Of a DNA stretch of 64,000 nucleotides, positions 39,092-51,975 are shown piece by piece (position 1 is the stretch's first letter; every line of letters starts with the position of its first letter). This stretch comes from Vespula vulgaris (taxonomy: Eukaryota > Arthropoda > Insecta > Hymenoptera > Vespidae). Under the pieces are notes generated by a model. It had not been told where the DNA came from. It saw nothing but the letters and a program-made list of their open reading frames with translations, and made no database searches. Location: NCBI RefSeq assembly GCF_905475345.1, contig NC_066587.1, positions 19,205,982-19,269,981 of the forward strand, in the 5' to 3' direction. A program made the translations under genes and the position numbers.

Positions 39092-40202
39092 ACTCTTATG
39101 CTATAAAGAAAATTAATATCATTCTTTCCTGCAATCGCATGAACACGAACATACTTTCGTTTCGTAATGGTAAACTCAATAAAACTTATGATGCGTACTT
39201 CCATCGTGATTTCTATTATTTCTCTCTCAACATTATTCTGACGATTTCAACGATCGATCAATTCAACGTAAAAGAAAAACGTACTTTTACATAAGGAAAA
39301 TAGAAAAGTGGCAAGATTATATTAATAACGTAATTACTTCAACTGCTTAATACTTTTTCTTTTAATTTGGAATTTCGGAAAATTAAAAAAATTGTAAACT
39401 CAACAAGAACAAGAAGATAAGTCGAAACTCTATTTAGATATCTTTCTCAAAATAAAGAAAAAGAATATGTTTTGTGTATATATATGTGTGTGTTCTACCC
39501 AACTTACAACGTATAATTTATTCAAACGTCGCGAATATTACGATAAAAGATTACGTTTCCAGTACTGTATGTTCATGACTGTATATACATGAGACAAGAG
39601 TTTCTGAAACGATCCATCTAGTTTTAAGCGCGATTCTCATTCGCAACACGTGTATAACACGTGACAATTCGTGTGAAAATTATAGATCGGCAAATCGCCA
39701 AAAGTTGTACGTTCATACGTTACCACACACACGCGCGACTTTATAACCTCCAAAATCTATAGGTTTAGTTCGAACGATCTTGCGTTTATTAAAAAAAATA
39801 AAAACATAAAAAAAAAAGTCACAAAACAATAATTCTTTTACCTGATGAGAAATTGACACCTGATAAACAACCTCGACGAATCTCGTTTACAAATCCTCTT
39901 TTTTCCTTTCTTTCTTTAAACAGCCGAACTTTGATATGCGTCGATTTCTTCGATAGATCACCGGCCGGCCAATCGGGAGTGTTCATTTATGCATCTACGT
40001 AATTCTCGTGCGTGGCCGTCTCTTTGCCTATCGTTGCGATATGTTTCCAACAAGTATGTTCAATTCTTCTTTCTCGTTACCTCGGATTACACAAGAAGTA
40101 TAGCACTTTCACACACTCCTCTGTCGTTGAAGCGTCGTAGCAACGATAATATGTATGACCGGCGAGTAACGATCGAAGTGGAAAAAGAGTCTAGAGGGAA
40201 AG

Positions 40203-40205
<3 letters not shown>

Positions 40206-40272
<67 letters not shown>
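40206..40272. repeat. (GA)n microsatellite, about 66 bp
   Basis: The longest GA tract in the window, about 33 perfect units, giving Arg-Glu frames that are not a gene. Confidence 0.95.
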
Positions 40273-40274
<2 letters not shown>

Positions 40275-40910
40275 TGAAAAAAGATTAGAAGTAGGGAGAA
40301 AGAAAAAAGAAGAGAAAAGCAAAAAAAGAGAAAAAGTATCTACCCTCACGGCAGCCGCGCGAGCCAACTATTGACGATCGGAAAGAGAGAGAATAGAGAG
40401 CACATACACTGTAGTTATTACGAGCGACGTAGGTGTAATACATCCTCGAGAACGGCAACGGCGACGGCCGAGTACCGTACACACTGTCCGTACGCATCGT
40501 CGACGCGGCTACGCTCGCACTCCCACTGCCACGCACCCGCGTAAGTACTTACCTTCTAGCGCCAGAGAATTATCCTACGTAGAAGTTGGAGAGGGGGCAA
40601 AAGAACAAGGGAGGGGAGCCTCTCACGCGATTGATGCAACAAACAGAGAAAAAAATACATTCGTGATTATATTTTTTCCAACCCTTTTCTTAGAATATAT
40701 GTCATTTTATATAACAGAAATAAAATAAATGAGACATCCTTAAAAAAATTAACTGAATGGTTTTTTCGATATTGCGAAATGTTAATAGCATTACGTTATC
40801 TATATAGAATGTAAATAAAAAATTAGATTTTATTTACATGTTGCACGATATAGTCATGCATTGACAAACTACGTAAATATATATCCTATTAGCAAACCAT
40901 GGAAGCAAGA

Positions 40911-40982
40911 AGCAGAGTGGCGCAGTGGAAGCGTGCTGGGCCCATAACCCAGAGGTCCGTGGATCGAAACCATGCTCTGCTA
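40911..40982 (+). tRNA. tRNA-iMet: Initiator tRNA-Met (CAU)
   Basis: A complete 72-nt cloverleaf carries the methionine used to start translation. The acceptor strand AGCAGAG (40911-40917) pairs perfectly with CTCTGCT (40975-40981), with discriminator A at 40982. The D-arm matches the A box, TGGCGCAGTGG (40918-40928). The anticodon stem has the three G-C pairs typical of initiators (GGG/CCC) around anticodon CAT (40943-40945). The T-loop reads ATCGAAA in place of TTCGANN, the eukaryotic initiator hallmark, and the A1-U72 first pair is also an initiator feature. The B box is 40961-40971. The T-stem holds one G-U wobble. No intron. A T6 Pol III terminator follows seven bases downstream. The gene looks functional and stands alone between the sickie region and the AT-rich subtelomere. 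Confidence 0.97.
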
Positions 40983-40988
40983 TGTCTC

Positions 40989-40994
40989 TTTTTT
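40989..40994 (+). terminator. Pol III terminator of the initiator tRNA
   Basis: A run of six T residues seven bases after the tRNA 3' end, the normal RNA polymerase III stop signal. Confidence 0.9.
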
Positions 40995-41794
40995 GACACA
41001 TTTATTTATTTTATTAAAACATTTATTTTTTTCTTTTGCTATATATTATTCTTTTATTATTCTTTAATATATATTAAATAATTATGTAACCAATTTTTTA
41101 TAAAAATTAATTTCTCTATAAGAAATAATATTCTATACGTATAGATTATATGGAAGAATAGTGTTATTTCGGGCAAACGATATCTTTCCAAACTTCCGAT
41201 ATTATCTTCGTTTTCTATTAACTTGCTAATTCATCTAAATTTTTTATACTCTTGAAATTTTATTGCGTTAGCAATTTATTGTCGGGCAGGCGGACGTTAA
41301 AAAAACGTACAAATAAATTTAAATAAGAATACTTAATACCTGAAATCATTTTCATGGATACAATGTTTATGTCGATTGCTTGCACATAATTTTTATAATT
41401 TGAATAAGTATAGGTTAGACAAAGTTAACATATTAAAAAAAAAGTCTTTAAAATGTATAATACATTTTATTGATGATATCAATAAAACATCCTCTTTGCG
41501 AAATAATGAATTTCAAAACAGTTTGGGACGTGAAAAACAACAAGATATTTTTTATATTCCTATGTACGTAGATTCACTTCGCAATCCTTTTATCACACTT
41601 TGCGCCTTTTTTAAGATTTTTATATCTGGATAAAAACATTACTTTTTATTACTACTATATAATAATATATTTATCTGCTGTTTCTCCGTATTGATTTCGT
41701 TCTAAAAAATATGCAGAAAATTTATGAAACTTTTCAAGAAGCGCACTTGTACGCTTGCAATATTTAAGATTATTTATTTCAAGATTAAGTACAC

Positions 41795-41833
<39 letters not shown>

Positions 41834-43249
41834 CATATGCATATACATGTTTAACCGTTGAGTGGTACGAGTCATTAAAAAAATCTTATGGAAGTGACAA
41901 CCAATACGACAACGCTTGTTTCGATTCGTGCCGATAGAACCGAGCGCATAACGACAATTATAGTTATTGCTCTGAAATTTTTTACACATGAATGTAAACA
42001 GCGCTATCGCGATGCCTGCCACTTACGATCGAACGGTCAATACAAAAACACAAATTCGTAATCCCAACCGTCTTCTGGCCTTTATCACATTTAATTGCTC
42101 GAACTACACTTTCGGATACACACCTGAAATCTTGACTTGAATCATATCACTATCTAACGATATATGTATATGCATATGATAATCCTTTTCGCTTCGAAAA
42201 AAAACGAACGGTCATCGTTAGATACGAAGGGTCTATTAGTTGCGCAATCGATAATTAATTAATTTATAAAACCTAATAATAATCGAATCTTTCTTTCGAA
42301 CGTACACCCTTATTTTATATATCAATCGATTGTCGAAAATGCGAATTCTGCGCGCAAATATCCGCCAGTCGTGATATCGTTCCATCTAAGAGATATCCGC
42401 AAAATTAAAGTTGGCGTCTTCTGTGGCTATTTCTAATTAAGCTGGCTATTTCTAATTAACTTGTCTTATTTTTGTAGTATCAATACTTCCTTTACCGTTT
42501 AACGATGTATCAATTAATAATTTGCCATTAATTATACTTCATATATCGTATTTCGTATAACATTCGATTTTTATACCACACGCACGACACACAAATATCT
42601 ATGTATATCTCCGTATAAGGTTATCCCCTATATAAACACACACAATTAATTTTAAGTCCTATTAATCCAATCCTAAATTTCTTTTGCTTCCAAGAATTAT
42701 AAGTGCTGGAAAATAATAGCAAACAACAGAAAAGATACATACATGTAGTAGTTTTACATTACATCAAGCTTATCATTAGATAGGAAATTGTCCTGGTATA
42801 TTGTAGACTAATGGTTCTGCTATATTTCAAAATAATTTAGCTTTTACTAATTCGATTAACAAAAGATGAGGAATTTTAGATATTATCTATAATTAATATT
42901 TCGAAATAATATACCTTTCAATATGTCACCTGTATTGATGGTACACAGAAATTCTATTCTATAAATACAATTCTTTAAATTATACCAGCGGTGATATTTT
43001 GTATCAGTGCATCCTTTTACATCATCCTGAGATAGGATGCTTATTGTGCAAGAATAAATGAACGCATTAGAACGCACCCATACTTTTTCTGTTACGAATT
43101 GTGGTGTTGGTGTACCTGTCGCGAAAAGTTGGTTACGTTGCAATTGGCGTTTTATTAACTGCAGAACGAAGACAAATAGACAAAGGAGGACAAAAGTGTG
43201 ACTGTAAAGAGAAGGCTAAAAAAAAATATTTGTTGTATTGAAATTATTC
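40995..43249. other. AT-rich non-coding DNA
   Basis: No gene seen. It contains a (TA)n tract (41798-41830) and a direct duplication of an 18-20-bp GGCTATTTCTAATTAA motif at about 42426-42466. Open frames are short and AT-driven. Confidence 0.6.
41798..41830. repeat. (TA)n dinucleotide repeat
   Basis: About 16 perfect TA units followed by GTGCATATGCAT. Confidence 0.95.
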
Positions 43250-43289
43250 ACTGATCTGTCCAGCTAAGATTTATTTATATGTAAATCTA

Positions 43290-46200
43290 AACATTGATCG
43301 TGCTCAACTACGAAATGTAACTTATTGCATTGCGTTCATTAACCTAACATAACCATATAAGCAATCGTTATTTTCGATGATGGAACGAAGGAAGTACGAC
43401 GTTCGGAATTTTCGTCATCAATTTTATTTATCTATAATAAGAAATGGTATTCGACACGACGACGACTGGTAAGGAATAGTTGAAAAATATTGTTATTTAC
43501 TGTTCCTTTACCCTTTACGAGAACGTTTAGCTAATTCTATATTTATTTTTTCAGGACGTAGGCGTCGTGATCTGGTTTGTTATCGTTAACAGTACAATGT
43601 GACGTATGTACATAGAAATATGGAAGATGGATTTGGTTATAGTTAAACAGAATTGATATCTTCTCTTTAAGTTTGTACATTCGTTCTTCGATTAAACAGT
43701 GTTCTTTTATCGAAACTTTCTTTCGGTTATATATTTTTTATTGAATGTATTGTACATATGTCAAATAGCTGAGGATTCTGAATTCATTCTATTTTCATAA
43801 TATTCTTGTAATTTTATTTCTTTAATTTTGTATTAATGAATTTAATGTAGATTCTTTCAATGCTTATTGTTGACGTTTCATTAGTAATCGACATCATCGA
43901 GATAAGAAGGATTGATGCTTAAGACTTTTATTAAAAGATAATGCTTAAGACTTTCATTGATATTTACTAAGAATCGAAGAGGTTAAGTTTTACATAATCA
44001 TATATATTGCATCCTAGAACTACGAATTCTTCTATTGTCATCTGGACATCGTTGGAAATTTATGTGCACGGTAAACAATCATGAATATCAAACTAATTAT
44101 ATTTTAATCTTTACTTTTTACAGAATATACAATTACAATTAAGTGTATAAACTGTTCATTTTTTTTTTATTAAATTTAAGTATATTACACAGAGCATATT
44201 TAGTATTTTTTAAATTAATCCTCATTATAAAAGCTTTTTTATTTTTATTTATAATGTATACATTAAAGATCGATAAGAAATTCAACAATTACAATATCGT
44301 GTTTCCATCTATCTCTTTGAATTTCAATGCACTAGCGATGTACGCGCACATGCGACAATCTACCAAGTTACGAACGTCTTGCAACTTGAATTTCATTACT
44401 AATGAAAAACATAATCTTTATCATTCTGAGTAAAGCTATATCCAGTGCCAATTGAATTATCAATGTAAATTAAATTACGAGAAATACTTAAGAAATATAA
44501 TACTTACACGATGCAAGCGTTGTTAGAATCATTCGTTGTCTAGATAAAACACGTCCAGCTAGCTGCTTAGAGGAACGAATACTGCGTATTAACGACACGT
44601 TAGTAAGGATAACGAATGGAAGAAAGTCGATCTCTCCCGTCGTCCTTTGATTATTTACAAATACTATTCTCTACAAGCTTCCCAAATTCTCCGAATCGTA
44701 CGATGTATATATATACAGTAATAACAATATATACACGTAGTAAGAACAATATATCACGCTCGACTGGTTTTTCTTTCGTTGTTTGCCGGAAACAATAGGT
44801 AGAAGAACCTTTAAGCTATTATTTGTATGCTAATGTTATCTTTCTCTTTCTACGAAGAGCCTCTTGTATGTATTCAAAAACAGCCAAACTTACGTGCGCG
44901 TAACGAGACTTCGCTATAACGACGATTTAAACGTTTTAAAATTAACCTTATCCTTTACTTTCATGCACGAATTATCGTCGAGAAAACATCATTTTTTGAC
45001 ACGATTTTTTCAAACAAAACGAAGCGCGTATTCGAAAGTTCGGAAGAATCGTATTCTCACTCGAATATTCATCTTTGAAGCGATTTCGTTCGTGAAAATC
45101 GTTAAAAAATTATATCTGTATTTATCGTTGGCGTAAACCAACATAAAACAACGAGCGATGGACTGTCAACGAAAATGGACCTTTGAACGAATGGGATGGT
45201 TACTCTCTCTTTCTAAAAGCAGAAACTTCCAAATTAATACTTTCCGCGTACTAACATCGAAAATAACATACATTTATATGAAAAATAATCGTACGCGGGC
45301 GCACGTACATTTTCCTTACAAATATATTTTCACGTTTACGAGCTTTATCTCTACAGATATCAAATCGAAATGATTAATTTTCATAGTTTGATGCAGCAAG
45401 ATATCCATTTAGATAGTTTTTAATTTCGTATATCATATCTTTAACGTTTCCATATTTTTATACAAACAGATCGAAACAACAAGCACGTGGGGAAGCCATT
45501 GTAAAAATGACGTAACGCGTACGCGGGACGGTCCATAGCTTCCTTCCTGCCGCTTAATCCGCCATTCCGAATTAGTTCGTGGCACGCGTCGCAACCGAGC
45601 TTCGTCCTCTCGTTAATTGCAGTTAATTAGAATATTTTATTTAACGTACGCTCCAATTTTGTATATCGATCGAACGTTGAAAACGCGATTTTCACGGGTG
45701 AATTTATTAACATCGATCACGCTCAACTACGAAATATATTCTACTGCGTTCCTTAACCTAACAACCATACAAGCCATCGTTATTTTCGATGATAGAATGC
45801 GAGAGGTACGACGTCTGGATTTTCGTCATCAATTTTACTTATTTACAATAATAAATGATGTTCGACATATAACGACGACTGGTAAGCGTTAGTTGAAAAA
45901 GATTATTATTTATCGTCGCAATTATCATTACATGAACGTTTAGTTATACAGGCGTCAAATTGAAACGAATAATTTTTACAGTTTGGTGTAACAAGATATC
46001 CATTTAGATAGTTTTTAACTTCGTATATCATATTTTTAATGTTGTGATATTTTCATTCAAATAGATCGAAACAAGCACGTGGGGAAGCCATTGGAAAGAT
46101 GACGTAAGGCGTACGCGCGACAGTTCATAGCTTCCTTCCTGCTGCCTAATCCGCCATTCCAAATCGTTTCGTGGCACGCGTCGCAACCAAGCTTCCTCCG

Positions 46201-49200
46201 TTCGTTAATTGTAGGTAATTAGAATAGTGTATTTAACGTGTACCATTATTTTACATACCGATCGAATGTCGAAAAAGCGATATCCGTGGGTAAATTTATT
46301 AACATCGATCACGCTCAACTACGAAATATAACTTATTCTACTGCGTTCCTTAACCTAACAACCATACAAGCCATCGTTACTTCTGATTATAGAATGGGAG
46401 AGGTACGACGTCTGGATTTTCGTCTTCAATTTTACTTATTTACAATAAGAAATGGTGTTGGACACACGACGATTACTGGTAAGCATTAATTGAAAAACAT
46501 TCTTATTTATTATCGCTGTAATCTTTACATGAACATTTCGTCGAGTCGTAACGATTAATTTTCATAATTTGATGTAGTAAGGTATCCGTTTGAATAGTTT
46601 TTAACTTTGTATATCATATTTTTAATGTTTCGATATTTTCATACAAATAGATCGAAGCAACAAGCACGTGGGGAAGCCATTAGAAGGATGACATAACGCG
46701 CATGCGCGACGATACAGCTTCCTTGTTGCCGCTTAATCCGCCATTCTGAATTAGTTCGTGACACGTGTCACAACCAAGCTTCGTCCTCTCATTAATTGCA
46801 GGTAATTAAAATATTTTATTTAACGTGCACCATTATTTTATATACCGATCGAATGCCGAAAACGCGATTTTTCCGATAAAATTTGTTAACATCGGTCGCG
46901 CTCAACTGCGAATCGTAAATTGTACTGCGTTCCTTAACGTAACATAACCATATAAGCAATCGTTATTTACGATCGTACAACGGAAGAGCTACGACGTTCG
47001 CATTTTCCTCATCAATTTTACTTATTTACAATAATAAATGATGTACGACACACAACGACGACTGGTAAGCGTTAGTTGAAAAAGATTATTTTTTATCGTC
47101 GCAATAGTCTCTACATGAACGTTTAGTTATACAGGCGTCAAATTGAAACGAATAATTTTTACAGTTTGGTGTAACAAGATATCCGTTTAGATAGTTTTTA
47201 ATTTCGTATATCATATTTTTAACGTTTCGATATTCTCATACAAATAGATCGAAACAACAAACACGCGGGGAAGCCATTGGAAAGATGACGTATGCATACG
47301 CGCGACGGTCCATAGCTTCCTTCCTGCCGCTTAATCCGCCATTCTAAATTGTTTCGTGCCAAGCGTTGCACTCGAGCTTCGTCCTCTCGTTAATTAGAAT
47401 TATTAGTTAATTAGAATATTTTATCTAACGTTCACTCAGATTTTATACAGCGATGAATACCAAAAATGCGATTTCCGCGAGTGAATTTATTAATAACGAT
47501 CGCGCTCAATTGCGAAATATAACTTATTCTACTGCGTTCCTTAACCTAACATAATCATCTAAGCCATCGTTCTTTCGATTATAGAATGGAAGTGGTACGA
47601 TATTCGGATTATCAATTTTACTTACGTACAATAAGAAGTGATATTCGATACAGGACGACGAGTGGTACGCAGTAGTTAAAAAATATTGCTATTGTCACTG
47701 TAATCTTTTCGGGAACGTTTAGTTAATTCTATATTTACCTTTTCAGGATGTAAATTCTGTGAATTTGTTCGTCAGCGTTAACGATACAGTGTGCCCTCTG
47801 TTCCTGGAAAGAAGCAAGATGGATTCGACTAGAGTTCAACAGAGTAGACGTCTTCCGTTTAAGTTTATACATTCATTCTTCGATTAAGCAGTGTTCTTTC
47901 AGCGAAACTTCTTTTAGTAATTTGCCGTCAGAGTATATTTTTTGTTCGATTGTACATTTTTTGGGAAGTGCGTTTTATATACGTGGAATAGTTGATAATT
48001 CGGAGTTCATTCAAATTGAATAACGTTGATGTAACATTATTTCTTTAATTTTACATTAGTGGATTTTATATAGATTCTTTCAACCTTCATCGTCGTCATG
48101 TGATTAATAATCGACATCATCAGGATAGGGAGGAGTTTTGCACGGTCGTCACCGCGCAGTTGAATCTTTCTAGACGCAACCCACTTTTTATCGAGCACGT
48201 GTTTATGGTCGAGATTTGTCTCGTACCATTTTCTGTGCATTTACGCTGGTTGCTCTGCCCTCGTCCAGCATTATAAAATAACCGAGGACATTCTACTCTC
48301 CTCCTTATTTTTTAGACCTGCTTCAGATGTCGTTAATTGATCTCACGTCGAGGACGATCGATGGGAAAATCTATGTACGCGAACGCGCTTAATCTACATT
48401 ATTTTAACGAGTCGTCTCGTCCGTCTTGGAATATCACTGCGAAATAAAAATTGTAGACTTTTCGTCGATAGTACATGACAGAACGAATACTGCTTAAATC
48501 ACGGAGTGGATGTATCATTCGACGGATCGTTTCCTGATTGCTGTAATGCGGTTGACAGTTCTTTAGCCGTAAGATATTTTTGAATTATTCATACTTTTAC
48601 TGCAGCTGTATTTCGTTTTGTATTCTTCAGTTTATTTTATTGTGGGTTTCTCAGAAAACCGATCTTCTTGATTTCATTCTTTTTTTTTCTTTTTTTCGAC
48701 CATTAATAGTGCAGACCTGCGCTCTACTTAGATATGATCTTAGAAGAAATTCTACAAGATATTATATAGAAATGATCTAGGAGAAATATGTAATTGCATG
48801 CAGGCTTATGTACATTTTCCTTAAAAATATAGTTTTCACGCCTAGGAGCTTTATTTTGAGAGATATTAAATTGAAAAATTTATATCATATTTTTAATATT
48901 CCGATATTTTCGTACAAATAGATCGAAATGTTACAAGCACGTGGGGAAGCCATTGCAAAGGTGACGTAATGCGCAAGCGCGGCGGTCCACAGCCCCCTTG
49001 CTGCCTCAGAATCCATCATTTTGAATAATTATTGGCACGTGTTACGACCAAGCTTTTTTCTCGTTGATTGCAGGTAATTAGAATATTTTATTTAACGTAC
49101 ACTCCTATTTTATATACCGCTAGAATATCGAAAACAATTTTCGCTGGTAAATTTATTAACATCGATCACGCTCAATTACGAAATATAACATATTTTACTA

Positions 49201-50220
49201 CGTTCCTTAACGTAACATAACCATCTAAGTCATCGTTACTTTCAATTATAGAATGGAAGAGGTAGGACGTCCAGATTTTCGTCATCAATTTTACTTATTT
49301 ACGATAGTAAATGGTGTTCGACACACAACAACGACTGGTAAGCGTTAGTTGAAAAAAATAGTTATTTATTGTCACTATAATATTTAGTATAATATTTATT
49401 AGAACGTTTACTTAATTCTATATTTACTTTTTCAGGATGTAGACGTGATTTCTTTCGTTATTGTTGACATTACATCGTGGCTAATTTTCTTAAAAATAAG
49501 CAAGACGAATTTAGTTACATTCAAACAGAATTGACATCTTGACAGTACGAACGCTACTTAAATCGTGGAAGGAAGCGTTCCTTGATCTAACAACCAGCTA
49601 AGGAATCATTATTTTCGATGATAGAAAGAAAGAAGTATGAAGTTCAAAATTTTCGTCATCAGTTTTACTTATCTATGATAAGCAATGGTATTGGACACAG
49701 GACGACAACTGATAAGCAATAGTTGACATATATTATTATTTATTTTCACGTTACCCTTTACGATAACGTTTAGCTAATTCTACATTTATTTTTTCAGGGT
49801 ATAGGCATTGCGATTTCGTCCGTTATTGTTAACAATGCATCGTGGCCCGTGTTCCTTGAAATAAGCATGGTGAATTTAGTTACAGTCGAACAGAATTGAC
49901 ATCTGTTTACACATTCATTCTTCGATTAAACAGTGTTCTATTAACGATACTTTTACATCGGAGTATATTTTTCTTCCGATTACATTTTTCATTTAATATA
50001 CATCGAGTAGCTGATAATTCAAAGTTTATTCAAGTTGGATAACGTTATCGTAACTTCATTCCTTTAATCGATGAAAAAATCTATGTAAGCGAACGCGTCT
50101 TAAATAACACTATTTCAACGAATCATATGGTCTCTCTTGAAATATCGCTGCGAAATAGAAACGATAGGCTTTTCGTCGATAGTATACGACAGAACGAACA
50201 CTGCTTACATCGAAATATAT
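43290..50220 (+). repeat. Subtelomeric repeat family, about 590 bp basic unit
   Basis: A mosaic of diverged copies, all in the same orientation toward the telomere. The core begins with CACGTGGGGAAGCCATT at 45484, 46076, 46665, 47262 (CACGCG here) and 48938; the first four are in tandem with spacings of 592, 589 and 597 bp. After the core come an ATCGATCACGCTCAACTACG segment, an ACTGGTAAG donor-like junction and, in the longer copies, TTTTTCAGG and a B block ending near ATCGACATCATC. Copies near 43.3-43.9 and 49.6-50.2 kb lack the core but keep the junctions and B block. I see no transposase or reverse transcriptase and no consistent protein frame. The family is unrecognised; a subtelomeric duplication array is the safest description. 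Confidence 0.88.
45484..45600 (+). promoter_or_regulatory. Promoter-like CpG-rich core of the subtelomeric repeat (first of five)
   Basis: Within AT-rich surroundings each core holds an E-box (CACGTG), a CRE-like TGACGTAA about 12 bp on, a CpG cluster (GCGTACGCG) and CCGCCATT (45559-45566 here), which resembles a YY1/Pho-type site. Equivalent cores start at 46076, 46665, 47262 and 48938; the E-box is lost in the fourth and CCGCCATT in the fifth. Retention of motif spacing across diverged copies suggests a promoter, but no transcription evidence is available. Confidence 0.35.
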
Positions 50221-50835
50221 GTGTTAATTGGGTCGTGGATTCCCGGATAGCAGTTCCTAAGTATCACGCTCGTTAGAGCAAGATGGTTCTTTATTCTCTT
50301 GTCTGATGAGGAATACTTAACATTTTGATATTTTTATTATAACACTATTTTTATTAACTTTGTTAATTTTTTTTTTTTTCTTTTAGGAAGCCTATGTTGT
50401 AATTTCGTTCTACTGTTTGGATACGGATAAAAGAACAATTCAACGCTCTAGTTGGAAATGGTCTTTGTAAAATTGCGACTCACGGTTAGCATTGTTTAAT
50501 GATATTTTAGTATTTTTTATCGCCATGTACTTTATTATAGGTTTCAATACTGCATTTTTATTATTTTCCTAAAATAGGAAAGCCTCCTTCCTCTAGGATC
50601 TATCATGAATATGAAGATGAGAGAGGAAAGGAAAGGAGCCAGGAAGATGCGATGGAAGCAATAACGAAGGATGGAATCTTGAAGAATCTTCCACTGGGTT
50701 AAAATCAGCACGAAAACAACGCTTCCTTCATTTTACCGAACCGAAAGAAGACTCGCCTCTCCTTCGTGCGTATTGCTTCTTTAAATCTGCTTAAGCTCCA
50801 ACGTTCTACGTAATTCTCGGCGATTTTGCGCACCC
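50221..50835. other. AT-rich unique sequence between repeat blocks
   Basis: No gene or repeat recognised. There is a T-run near 50369-50381 and a purine-rich stretch (50600-50680). Confidence 0.5.
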
Positions 50836-51270
50836 CTAAGCGTTTCTGCGTGACACCCTGAGCATTTCTGCGACACCTGGAGCGTTTCTGCGACACCCTG
50901 AGCGTTTCTGCGACACCCTGAGCGTTTCTGCGACACCCTGAGCGTTTCTGCGACACCCTGAGCGTTTCTGCGACACCCCGAGCGTTTCTGCGACACCCCG
51001 AGCGTTTCTGCGACACCCCGAGCGTTTCTGCGACACCCCGAGCGTTTCTGCGACACCCCGAGCGTTTCTGCGACACCCCGAGCGTTTCTGCGACACCCCG
51101 AGCGTTTCTGCGACACCCCGAGCGTTTCTGCGACACCCCGAGCGTTTCTGCGACACCCCGAGCGTTTCTGTGACACTACCTTGAGCGTACCTTGGATACC
51201 CTAAGCGATCTTGCATGATACCCTGAGCGTTTCTGCGACACCCTCAGCGTACCTGCGCAATCCCTAACGT
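50836..51270. repeat. 20-bp minisatellite
   Basis: The unit is AGCGTTTCTGCGACACCCTG. About 15 near-perfect copies lie in 50879-51170, with degenerate copies on both sides. Two subtypes are ordered along the array: CCCTG copies on the left (to about 50974) and CCCCG copies on the right. Because 20 is not a multiple of three and the unit has no minus-strand stop, three overlapping minus-strand frames stay open with a 20-residue period; these are not genes. Confidence 0.97.
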
Positions 51271-51539
51271 CGTATTCTGTTCAATTCTCAGCGTTTTGCG
51301 TAACCACCAGCATTTCAAACGATTCCCCTGCTTTAGTCTTGCGCATAATTACGATGTTTTACGAAAAATTACAAGATAGAAACAAATTTGTTAGAATCAT
51401 TGTTATAATATTGTTGGAGTTTATAGAGCGTTGAAAAAATGAAACTTCAATTGGAAGGTAGTACATCAGTTGATTTTTTCTTTCCGGAATGTTAACATAA
51501 AATTGTTTTATACTTCACAAGATATTACGTGCGGTGCAA
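51271..51539. other. Degenerate sequence between minisatellite and 105-bp repeat
   Basis: Scattered GCGTTTTGCGTAACC-like words resemble decayed copies of the 20-bp unit and of the satellite further right. No gene seen. Confidence 0.4.
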
Positions 51540-51975
51540 CGTTTAAGCGGTTGTATTATTGTTTAAATCTTATTTTATATCGACCAATCGTATATTATAG
51601 ATTCTTTAAATAATTGTAAAGTGATAGAAAGCATACATAAACTTGGGTGCGTTAAGAAAACTATTATTTAAGTATAATTTTATATCGAACAAACGTATAT
51701 TGTAAACCGTTTAAATAATTGTATAGTGATAAGAAGCGTATATAAACAATGGTGCGTTGAGAAAAATATTTAAATATAATTTTAACTCGAGTAAACGTAT
51801 AGTATAGAATGTTCAAATAATTAGTTAAACTAATAGAAAGTATACATAAATTCTGATGCGTTGAGAGAATTATCGTTTAATTATAATTTTATACCGAACA
51901 AACGTATATTGTAAAATTGTTTAAATAATTGTAAAGTGATAGAAAGCATACATAAATTTGATGCGTTAAGAGAAT
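51540..51975. repeat. About 105-bp tandem repeat, four copies
   Basis: Copies are marked by TTTTATAYCGAACAAACGTA at about 51572, 51676, 51778 and 51884 (spacing 104, 102, 106), followed by TTTAAATAATTG, GTGATAGAAAGCATACATAAA and GATGCGTTGAGA. A weaker fifth copy may lie near 52268. AT-rich and diverged by roughly 15-20% by eye. Confidence 0.85.

Larger units (their letters stand above)
31589..40910. other. Non-coding stretch, increasingly AT-rich
   Basis: No secure gene. It holds an unassigned minus-strand ORF at 32786-33223, GA tracts (37733-37786 and 40206-40272), a CTCCCT-type run (39056-39091) and many ATACGTAC-like words. A palindromic double donor, GTAAGTACTTAC, near 40541-40552 could mark a 5' UTR exon of sickie on the minus strand, but this is speculative. 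Composition moves from CpG-rich to AT-rich along the stretch. Confidence 0.45.

Noticed and set aside
45617..46489. Two similar ORFs (45617-45892 and 46238-46489) ending at TTGK/TITGK as a possible coding family
   Set aside because: The copies share a frame, but other copies of the same repeat (43.3, 46.9, 47.5 kb) differ by indels not divisible by three and break it. The similarity comes from DNA duplication.
43290..50220. Subtelomeric repeat family as a LINE, mariner or other transposon
   Set aside because: No transposase or reverse transcriptase frame, no terminal inverted repeats or target-site duplications that I can see.
50705..51216. Three long overlapping minus-strand frames with a 20-residue repeat
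   Set aside because: They follow automatically from a 20-bp unit lacking stops in three frames; all three phases encode the same repeated peptide, so there is no sign of selection on one frame.
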